In this document: one piece after another, positions 53,601 through 62,031 of the stretch | Numbering within the stretch: the stretch's first letter is position 1 | How the letters are laid out: the number at the start of each line of letters is the position of its first letter | Source: Nemertoderma westbladi | Taxonomy: Eukaryota > Xenacoelomorpha > Nemertodermatida > Nemertodermatidae | Assembly (NCBI GenBank): GCA_032718475.1 | Contig: JAUCBJ010003007.1 | Span: forward strand, 1-64,000 | Length of the DNA stretch: 64,000 nt | Reading direction: 5' to 3' | Program-made: the position numbers and the translations under genes | The notes under the pieces: model-generated | Told to the model about the DNA's origin: nothing | What the model saw: only the letters and a program-made list of their open reading frames with translations | Database searches by the model: none

Positions 53601-56600
53601 GTACCAATCATCTACTCGGCATACACTGGAGAACGGTTCATCAGTAAAATGTACCAATCATCTACTCGGCGTACACTGGAGAACGGTTCATCAGTAAAAT
53701 GTACCAATCATCTACTCGGCGTACACTGGAGAACGGTTCATCAGTAAAATGTACCAATCATCTACTCGGCATACACTGGAGAACGGTTCATCAGTGAAAT
53801 GTACCAATCATCTACTCGGCATACACTGGAGAATGGTTCATCAGTAAAATGTACCAATCATCTACTCGGCGTACACTGGAGAACGGTTCATCAGTAAAAT
53901 GTACCAATCATCTACTCGGCGTACACTGGAGAATGGTTCATCAGTAAAATGTACCCATCATCTACTCGGCGTACACTGGAGAACGGTTCGTTAGTAAAAT
54001 GTACCAATCATCTACTCGGCGTACACTGGAGAATGGTTCATCAGTAAAATGTACCAATCATCTACTCGGCATACACTGGAGAACGGTTCATCAGTAAAAT
54101 GTACCAATCATCTACTCGGCGTACACTGGAGAATGGTTCATCTGTAAAATGTACCAATCATCTACTCGGCGTACACTGGAGAACGGTTCATCAGTAAAAT
54201 GTACCAATCATCTACTCGGCGTACACTGGAGAATGGTTCATCAGTAAAATGTACCCATCATCTACTCGGTGTACACTGGAGAACGGTTCGTTAGTAAAAT
54301 GTACCAATCATCTACTCGGCGTACACTGGAGAACGGTTCGTCAGTAAAATGTACCAATCATCTACTCGGCGTACACTGGAGAATGGATCATCAGTAAAAT
54401 GTACCAATCGTCTACTCGGCGTACACTGGAGAACGGTTTGTCAGTAAAATGTACCAACCATCTACTCGGCATACACTGGAGAATGGTTCATCAGTAAAAT
54501 GTACCAATCATCTACTCGGCGTACACTGGAGAACGGTTTGTTAGTAAAATGTACCAATCATCTACTCGGCATACACTGGAGAATGGTTCATCAGTAAAAT
54601 GTACGAATCATCTACTCGGCGTACACTGGAGAACGGTTTGTCAGTAAAATGTACCAATCATCTACTCGGCGTACGCTGGTGAACGGTTCATCAGTAAAAT
54701 GTACCAATCATCTACTCGGCGTACACTGGAGAATGGTTCATCAGTAAAATGTAGCAATCATCTACTCGGCGTACACTGGAGAACAGTTTGTCAGTAAAAT
54801 GTACCAATCATCTACTCGGCATACACTGGAGAATGGTTCATCAGTAAAATGTACCAATCATCTACTCGGCGTACACTGGAGAACGGTTTGTCAGTAAAAT
54901 GTACCAATCATCTACTTGGCGTACACTGGTGAACGGTTCATCAGTAAAATGTACCAATCATATACTCGGCGCACACTGGAGAACGGTTCATCAGTAAAAT
55001 GTACCAATCATCTACTCGGCGTACACTGGAGAATGGTTCATCAGTAAAATGTACCAATCGTCTACTCGGCGTACACTGGAGAACGGTTCGTCAGTAAAAT
55101 GTACCAATCGTCTACTCGGCGTACACTGGAGAACGGTTCATCAGTAAAATGTACCAATCGTCTACTCGGCATACACTGGAGAACGGTTCGTCAGTAAAAC
55201 GTACCAATCGTCTACTCGGCATACGCTGGAGAATGGTTCATCAGTAAAATGTACCAATCATCTACTCGGCGTACACTGGAGAATGGTTCATCAGTAAAAG
55301 GTACCAATCATCTACTCGGCGTATGCTGGAGAAGGGTTCATCAGTAAAATGTACTTATCATCTACTTGGCATACACTGGAGAATGGTTCATCAGTAAAAT
55401 GTACCAATCGTCTACTCGGCGTACACTGGAGAACGGTTCATCAGTAAAATGTACCAATCGTCTACTCGGTGTACACAGGAGAACGGCTTGTCAGTAAAAT
55501 GTTCCAATCATCTACTCAGCGTACACTGGAGAATGGTTTGTCAGTAAAATGTACCAAGTGTCTACTCGGCATACGCTGGAGAATGGTTCATCAGTAAAAT
55601 GTACCAATCATCTACTCGGCGTACACTGGAGAACGGTTCATCAGTAAAATGTACCAATCATCTACTCGGCATACACTGGAGAATGGTTCATCAGTAAAAT
55701 GTACCAATCATCTACTCGGCGTACACTGGAGAACGGTTTGTCAGTAAAATGTACCAATCATCTACTTGGCGTACGCTGGTGAACGGTTCATCAGTAAAAT
55801 GTACCAATCATATACTCGGCGCACACTGGAGAACGGTTCATCAGTAAAATGTACCAATCATCTACTCGGCGTACACTGGAGAATGGTTCATCAGTAAAAT
55901 GTACCAATCGTCTACTCGGCGTACACTGGAGAACGGTTCGTCAGTAAAATGTACCAATCGTCTACTCGGCGTACACTGGAGAACGGTTCATCAGTAAAAT
56001 GTACCAATCGTCTACTCGGCATACACTGGGGAACGGTTCATCAGTAAAACGTACCAATCGTCTACTCGGCATACGCTGGGGAATGGTTCATCAGTAAAAT
56101 GTACCAATCATCTACTCGGCGTACACTAGAGAATGGTTCATCAGTAAAAGGTACCAATCATCTACTCGGCGTATGCTGGAGAAGGGTTCATCAGTAAAAT
56201 GTATTAATCATCTACTTGGCGTACACTGGAGAATGGTTCATCAGTAAAATGTACCAATCGTCTACTCGGCGTACACTGGAGAACGGTTCATCAGTAAAAT
56301 GTACCAATCGTCTACTCGGTGTACACAGGAGAACGGCTTGTCAGTAAAATGTTCCAATCATCTACTCGGCGTACACTGGAGAATGGTTTGTCAGTAAAAT
56401 GTACCAAGTGTCTACTCGGCATACGCTGGAGAATGGTTCATCAGTAAAATGTACCAATCATCTACTCGGCGTACACTGGAGAACGGTTCATCAGTAAAAT
56501 GTACCAATCGTCTACTCGGCGTATGCTGGAGAATGGTTCATCAGTAATATGTACCAATCGTCTACTCAGCGTACACTGGAGAACAGTTCGTTAGTAAAAT

Positions 56601-56669
56601 GTACCATGCATCTACTTTGCGTATGCTGGAGAACGGTTCGTCAGTAAAGTGTACCAATCGTCTACTCGA
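35669..56669. repeat. 50-bp satellite array, right block (about 420 monomers)
   Basis: Continuation of the same 50-bp satellite as 24030-30630. The centre (about 36-45 kb) is highly uniform; 45.8-51.5 kb is more diverse, with GTATGCTGG, GTACGCTGG, GGTGAATGG, CAGCAGTAAAATG and CATTAGTAAAATG variants and rare length changes such as an extra GCGTAC at about 49660 and 50465. Large internal duplications are visible. The array ends at CTACTCG near 56669. Together the blocks make about 43% of the window. Confidence 0.98.
38750..44650. repeat. 2.95-kb (59-monomer) tandem duplication within the satellite
   Basis: Rare private variants recur exactly 2950 bp apart: CTTGGCGTAC at 38801 and 41751, GTTTAGTCAG at 39071 and 42021, CGCGGCATAC at 39601 and 42551, CTAATCATCT at 39990 and 42940, GGTTCTTCAG at 40021 and 42971, GGCACACACTGG at 41156 and 44106. 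After 44106 the second copy has gained one monomer (offset 3000). Confidence 0.9.
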
Positions 56670-56813
56670 CTAATATAGGTGTTTGCATAGTGGCGCAAAT
56701 TGACAGCAACTGTAAAAAATAAATTCCAGTGCAAATTAAACCTCAAGTGAAATCAAGTTTCGTTTATATTGTTCTGGTTAGAAAACAACATCACTGTAAC
56801 CTGTTCCTTTCCC

Positions 56814-57968
56814 TTAAGGGGGGGGGGGGGGGGGGGTAGCGCATTTTCTGACCAAAAAGACGAATTTTTGAAACATATCCTATCTGATGCAGAATTTCAT
56901 GCTGAATCCAAATATGGAAACCGTTTTCCCATATCTTGCTTAGTTTTCGAGATATCATGGATAGAAGATTCTGGCTCCGATATATCCCAATATCGGTAAA
57001 GGCGATGAAGTTTGGGTTTGCATTCAATTTCTGCAAATTTCTGTGCTCAGTGGCGCCAATTAGATGTCTCCACGTGAAAGAGCACAAAATTTTAGTTGAG
57101 AAGGTATTTTTTTATGATTATTGGACCTACTTGTCAGTTTATAAGACAACTTCAAGTCTCCGGAATGAAGATGGGACTCGAATAAGCGACTCGCGGTCTT
57201 TGCGGGATTACATGGAATAGACTTATCGTCATCGGAGATCTTCAAAATGTATAATCTCCAGTTCTAGTGGTCGTACGAAGTTCGTTTTAGGCTCATTCGA
57301 AAGCTCTTTTCTTAGAGAACAAAGTTACCATTTGATTTAAGATAAAATGGTTGTGAAGCAACATAACATGAATTTGGGTAAAATATGCCTTGCAAATTTT
57401 GTTCAAGTTATGATTGCTCAGGCAGCTTTCAAGAGTTCGCCAAACCAAATGGTAACTTTGGTCTCTGAGAAAAGAGCTTTCGAATGAGCCCAAAACGAAC
57501 TCCATACGACCACTAGAACTGGAGATTATACATTTTGAAGATCTCCGATGACCGATAAGTCTATTCCGTGTAATCCCGCAAAGACCGCAGAGTTGCTTAT
57601 TCGAGTCCCATCTTCATTCCGGAGACTTGAAATTGTCTTATAAACTGATCAGTAGGTCAAATAATCATAAAAAAAGACATACTCAATTGAAATTTTATGC
57701 TCTTTCTCGTGGAGACATCCAATTAGCACCACTGAGCACAGAAATTTGCAGAAATTGAATGCAAACCCCAAACTTCATCTCCTTTACCGATATCGCGATG
57801 TATCGGAGCCAGTATCTTCTATCCCAGATATCTCGAAAACTAAGCAACATATGGGAAAACGGTTTCCATATTTGGATTCAGCATGAAATTCTGCATCAAA
57901 TAGGATATGTTTAAAAAATTCGACTTTTTGGACAGAAAATGCGCTACCCCCCCCCCCCCCCCCCTTAA
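56814..57968. mobile_element. 1.15-kb foldback element flanked by TTAA, G/C-run ends
   Basis: Two arms of about 525 bp in inverted orientation (56814-57338 and 57439-57968), roughly 90% identical by eye, with a loop of about 100 bp. The ends are TTAA followed by a G run of 19 on the left and a C run of 18 followed by TTAA on the right; next inside comes TAGCGCATTTTCTG on both arms. TTAA flanks and GGG termini recall nonautonomous piggyBac- or Kolobok-type DNA transposons. No protein of note is encoded. It lies just upstream of the myosin exons, probably in an intron. Confidence 0.75.
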
Positions 57969-58031
57969 TGTTTTAAATAAAATTAATTAAAGAGTGAAAC
58001 TTTATTTTATTGTTATTTACTATTGCTATAG

Positions 58032-58176
58032 ATACGCCATCATCACGAAAGAAACATGGCCGGCGTGGAAAGGCGATCCGAAATCCGGAGTCCGTCATTT
58101 GATGTCGGCGGTGAAAATGGACAATGACCAATGGCAGTGCGGAACGACTAAACTCTTCATCAAAGCGCCGGAAAGC
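58032..58176 (+). CDS. Myo1e: Class I myosin (myosin-1e/1f-like) exon, end of motor domain
   Basis: A 145-bp exon with acceptor TATTGCTATAG and donor GAAAGC followed by GTAAGT at 58177. It encodes [16 protein letters not shown], then [20 protein letters not shown] and ES, the converter/C-terminal part of a myosin I motor where the family reads RYAI-TKETWP...G-TKVFIKAPES. Myosin I is a single-headed actin motor at membranes. The exon is entered in phase 2 (the AG-A/CG-A Arg codon before Tyr is split) and left in phase 0. No lesions. The next exon continues the protein exactly, so this is a live cellular gene. The rest of the gene is outside the window or not recognised. 1e versus 1f cannot be separated from this stretch. 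Confidence 0.92.
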
Positions 58177-58429
58177 GTAAGTTGTGGGAGAGAGGGAGCC
58201 GCTGGAAAGCGTAAGTCATAGGAGAGAGGGAGCCGCTGGAAAGCGTAGGGAGCCGCTGGAAAGCGTAAGTCATAGGAGAGAGGGAGCCGCTGGAAAGCGT
58301 AAGTCGTAGGAGAGAGGGAGCCGCTGGAAAGCGTAAGTCATAGGAGAGAGGGAGCCGCTGGAAAGCGTAAGTCGTAGGAGAGAGGGAGCCGCTGGAAAGT
58401 GTAAGTCGTAGGAGAGAGGGACCCTCTGT
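58170..58429 (+). repeat. 34-bp minisatellite carrying copies of the myosin 5' splice site
   Basis: About seven full units and one 20-bp short unit of GGAAAGCGTAAGTCATAGGA plus GAGAGGGAGCCGCT. The first unit is the real exon end and donor. GT dinucleotides of donor copies are at 58177, 58211, 58245 (degenerate GTAGGG), 58265, 58299, 58333, 58367 and 58401. Confidence 0.95.
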
Positions 58430-58549
58430 AGCATTGGGAAGATAAACTGAAACTGTTTTACTATTTTATACAGTATGTATATAATTTCCCTAACACACAG
58501 TAAGATCTAATTCAGGCAACGATTAATCTGAAGTATTTTATTATTGTAG

Positions 58550-58716
58550 TTGTTTCTTCTGGAGGAGATGCGTGAACGTAAATTCGACCATTACGCGCGT
58601 ATTATACAGAAAGCCTTCCGTCGGTTCAACGCTGATAAATACTATATGAGATTACGGGAAGCCGCTGCCGATATACTGTGTGGGAAGAAAGAGAGACGCC
58701 GGTACAGTCTCAATAG
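58550..58716 (+). CDS. Myo1e: Class I myosin (myosin-1e/1f-like) exon, IQ motif and TH1 start
   Basis: A 167-bp exon with acceptor TTATTATTGTAG and donor CAATAG followed by GTAAAT at 58717, entered in phase 0 and left in phase 2. It begins [20 protein letters not shown], continues [19 protein letters not shown] and ends [12 protein letters not shown]. This is the relay from motor to lever arm with one IQ motif (IIQKAFRRF, a calmodulin-binding site), then the KKERRR-S-N-R basic start of the membrane-binding TH1 tail that characterises myosin-1e/1f. It continues directly from the KAPES end of the previous exon. The intron between them is 373 bp. No damage seen. Confidence 0.93.
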
Positions 58717-58789
58717 GTAAATCTTGCAATATTGATTGGTTGAAGGTTGAATGAGTAATGTAATCTCTTATATTGTTATTGATTGGTTG

Positions 58790-58893
58790 AAGGTTGAAAC
58801 GAATTCCAATGATGTTGGGTTCCGGCTTGTGAATTGAAGAGCACTTTCCTTTGAGAAATCTCTCAACCTTTAAGAAGTTTTAGTGTAAATTGG
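58790..58893. repeat. 104-bp dispersed repeat, copy 2
   Basis: Same orientation and apparently identical to 16006-16109, 42.8 kb away. It lies in the intron downstream of the second myosin exon. It is preceded by a short duplicated GATTGGTTGAAGGTTGAA. Confidence 0.85.
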
Positions 58894-59156
58894 ATTATAA
58901 TGCATAAGTGAAAGGAGTAAGCCAAACCCGCGGGTTTGTCTCCCCAATCACTTCCTTTGCCTCTTTCAATAAACTTTAGAGCAAATAAAGTCATATACAC
59001 AAAATCAAATATAGTATAAAGTATTTACTATTTCCAACGGACTATAAAGTAAAAGTATTTCTTTTCAATATTTTTCGGCCTTCGGAAATAAAATTCTAAA
59101 AATATGGATATGACCAGTGTATAGGAGTCCAGTCGAATGATTGATCAAAACCTATG

Positions 59157-59185
59157 ATATACATCAGAGCGACGATGATGTATAT
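59157..59185. other. Hairpin, 10-bp stem, loop GAGCGACGA
   Basis: ATATACATCA and TGATGTATAT pair perfectly around the 9-base loop GAGCGACGA. A second hairpin with the same loop lies at 59632-59658. Confidence 0.6.
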
Positions 59186-59218
59186 GTCTAGATTCTGTCG
59201 CTCCGTGATATTATAGTC

Positions 59219-59582
59219 TCATCGGCTAGCTCCTGGGTCTCTCGGGCTCGCTCCCCTCTCCAGATACACCAGTCCACCCCCTGTAGACTCTGTTGATGGC
59301 GTCCTTGAGGCATCACTTCCCGGAACCGGCGACGACGTTCCCTGGGCACCGACTATCTCCCGACTGGTGCTCCTCCCTCGGCCTCGTCCCATTTGCCGTG
59401 TCCCTGTGGGCGCCTCCGCCAACTCCTCTTTCTTCAACTGTAGAATGGAACTGCTCGTCCTTGGCATGAGCTTGCCAAGGACTCCTCCTTCTGGTACTTG
59501 CCGCGAGCTGTGAGCTCTGGCTGTTGTCGCTGTGGGCGCGGCGGTCCTGATCCTCCACTCGTTCAGAGGTCAATGACCCCAA
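59219..59582 (-). other. Unassigned minus-strand frames
   Basis: Two overlapping frames (about 80-90 codons each, in different phases) rich in Arg, Ser and Gly show no recognisable domain. Just 5' of them on the minus strand is TTGGCGGCCTAAGG, which could be a retroelement primer-binding site after an LTR end GCGCACA. They may be a decayed gag leader, but they may also be noncoding. Confidence 0.2.
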
Positions 59583-59631
59583 ACGAGTCTCCTTAGGCCG
59601 CCAATTGTGCGCTGGGTAATAAATCTAGACG

Positions 59632-59658
59632 TATATATCAGAGCGACGATGATATATA
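59632..59658. other. Hairpin, 9-bp stem, loop GAGCGACGA
   Basis: TATATATCA and TGATATATA pair around the same loop as 59157-59185. One C-G pair of the first hairpin is a T-A pair here. Confidence 0.6.
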
Positions 59659-59862
59659 AAGGATTGGACATATTCGGGCTTAATATTGCGTGCGTCGAAA
59701 CTTCCCGAAATAATTTGGAGTAAATATCGTATAAATCGCGGATCGTGGGTATGGTTAATCTCGTCTGGATACTCAGGCATGAGCTTCCTCTCCTGGTGAA
59801 GCGAAGTGAACGTGGTCCAGGAACTCGAGTCCCGTGCTGCTTCGCGCCGCGCCTCTAGGTCC

Positions 59863-60300
59863 TTATAGGCTCGGTATAGTGAAATGGCCGCCGCCGTGTC
59901 TATGCCGTGTCGAACAGGGTTTAATCTCCGTATACGGATCTAAAGTCGTAACGGTCGGCGTAATGGGTCTCGAAGGTCGCTTTCCGCTAAAGTCGATACT
60001 AATCATCGGGTTGCTCATTGGGTAACCTCCCTCGTTGTATCTAAGGAACTGGTGAGCTTGACGTCGCGTTAATATCGGTTCAGGATGCTGCTCGTCCAGT
60101 CGATTGGGAATCGCTACATCTTGTTTATTCATGCATTCACCACATTTGTAGAACAACTTGTATACGCTGAAAACCTTTGGCGTCTCTTGATCCTCGCCTC
60201 GAGTCCTCCGGTACAGATGAATCCCGTCGAATTCATCTCGGACGGCAGGTAGCGGTTCATCGTGCCGCAAATACATATATCCCAATAGTTCGTTACGCAA
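59863..60300 (-). other. Open frame of 145 codons, function unknown
   Basis: A minus-strand frame with LGYMYLRHDEPLPAVRDEFD, LYRRTRGEDQETPK and KCGECMNKQDVAIP. I recognise no family. It lacks splice-site support and lies between a BEL/Pao pol fragment and a possible primer-binding site, so it may be within retroelement sequence. Could equally be a chance frame. Confidence 0.2.
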
Positions 60301-61006
60301 ACCAATTACACTGTGGGTAAATCAGTTAGATGGTGCGGAGGGACAAACTTCCCGAGCTACCCAGCCGCCTTCCAGCAGTTCAGGTTCGGCTCTCTAGATC
60401 CCGTCTCATTCCTAACTATCTTCTAACCTATTCCCATGCATAGCGCAAAAACTTCGGAGATAAACTGGCCGTGACCGACTCACTTTTTGATGCCCAAACT
60501 ACTCCCATTACTTGTACTAGACTACAGTAGTTAGAAATGACAATAGCTATGGCGTTCGACTATACCAAACCCACAGGTTTGATAATCGAACACCTCACTC
60601 CACTGCAAACTACTGAGTGGGGTCTGTGTACATCTCTGGTGCTACTAACATTTAGCACCTTGGTTGTTGTACTGTTGGCACCAATCTGTGGAAGTTACTG
60701 AACTCAATTTACACTCCTACATAATATAGCTGTCACCATGGTTTCTAAATGCTATTTTCCAGGCTTCACGACTTTTCAAATTACTGTATCTATAGACGAA
60801 TTCTAAAACGCGTCTATACACAGCGTTTGGAATTGTCTTGGGTTCACTTCTAATTTTTTAAAATTTTTTAATAACATTTTTGAAAATAAAATTTTGTTTT
60901 GATACCCACCAGACAAATTCTCCACGCAAATCACCACAATCCCGCTCCTATGCATTTCCTAGTATTTGCATACGAGGAATGCATACGAAGTGAGTTGCGT
61001 CCAACA
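60301..61006. other. Noncoding stretch, possible BEL/Pao LTR sequence
   Basis: Downstream (minus sense) of the BEL/Pao pol stop. A purine-rich GGAGCGGGA followed by TGTGGTGATTTG near 60940 could be a polypurine tract and LTR start. Nothing else is supported. Confidence 0.25.
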
Positions 61007-61609
61007 CTAATTTTTGTTTGAGGCAGGAGACAAATTATAATCTCCTGTCTCGATGCGTGTCTCCTCTAATAACACGATATCTTGGACCGGTCGGTCCAAG
61101 GTGTGTAAACCATTAGTTTTACACTTCTTTGGGTGAGGACACTTGCACCTTATTTTCACAGTGACGGTGCACACTATATTTTGCACGTCTGGGTGTATGT
61201 GCAAGATGACTCCTGTCTCCCAATATTTTCTCTTGACAATCGGTTCGGTTATCAATACGTAGTCTCCTCTTTGGATGCTCCGAACCGTTTTGTACCACTT
61301 TGATCTGGTGGATATGGTGGGAAGATAATATTCCCGCCAATATTCCCAGAATGTGTACACGACAAATTGTGTTATTTTCCAGCTTTTACGACTGTATAGG
61401 TCGGCACTAATGGGTTCTGATGCCGGCACAAGAAACGCTGGACTCTGCATTAGCAAATGATTCGGCGTTAATGCAACACCGTCTGGCAACATAGCTATCG
61501 GCCTCGAGTTTAGTGTATGCTCGATTTCGATGAAAGCTGTGACCAGTTCGTCGTTGGTAAGTTGTTTGTTTACAGGCAATGTCTTAGCAATAGCCTGTTT
61601 TATGGCTGT
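61007..61609 (-). pseudogene. BEL/Pao pol fragment: integrase C-terminus
   Basis: A minus-strand frame of about 190 residues. LTNDELVTAFIEIEHTLNSR is the end of the integrase catalytic domain (the catalytic Glu region lies further upstream and is missing). It is followed by ALTPNHLLM, YSRKSWKITQFVVYTFWEYW, REYLP-like REYYLPTISTRSKW, RGDYVLI and DRPVQDIVLLEE. The order LNSRP, LTPNHLL, W-x-x-YLPTLxxRxKW, GDxVLI, RPV-x-x-x-x-LLE is typical of the C-terminal part of BEL/Pao integrase, where the domain holds DNA. The upstream RT and integrase core are replaced by LINE sequence beyond about 61610. Confidence 0.75.
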
Positions 61610-61639
61610 CAGCCCAGTAGGGCAGGCCCGATAAGCATA

Positions 61640-62031
61640 GCCTATTCATTATTTAGTTTATCAAGAGTGGGTTGGTTCAGCCCCGTCAACTAAATAAGTC
61701 ATTGAGGGCTATAGCGCCTAGGGCACCATTGAAGGCAAAGGCTTGATACGCATCTGCATTAGAGATGATACAAGCCCCGCCCTGTCTATACTGGATGCTC
61801 CTCTACCAGTGTTAGGTAACCTAACCCAGGAGGCACACTTGGTTCAGGGTGTAACAAATGGACCCCTACAGTCGGCAGCAGGGCTGTAGGCCATGGATAG
61901 GCGGAAGGTAATCAACCAACGGCTAGACATGCTGACAAGGTCGGCGGAAGGTAATCAACCAACGGCGACCTACTGCGAAGACGCTTGTAGGAGTTGCGAC
62001 CACAAGCGGTTTACCCCCGCAACTGAAAGAT
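61640..62031 (+). other. 5' UTR of the RTE-like LINE
   Basis: Noncoding leader ahead of the endonuclease frame. It contains a near-duplicate GCGGAAGGTAATCAACCAAC (about 61901 and 61945). The exact 5' end of the element is not defined; BEL/Pao sequence ends near 61610. Confidence 0.4.

Noticed and set aside
24030-56669. CRISPR-like look of a regular 50-bp repeat
   Set aside because: There are no unique spacers: the whole 50 bp is repeated head-to-tail, in a eukaryotic context with no cas genes.
56769-57505. Short frames of 60-98 codons within 56.8-57.5 kb
   Set aside because: They lie in the foldback arms; the mirrored arm does not keep them open, and they include poly-Gly or poly-Pro from the G/C runs.
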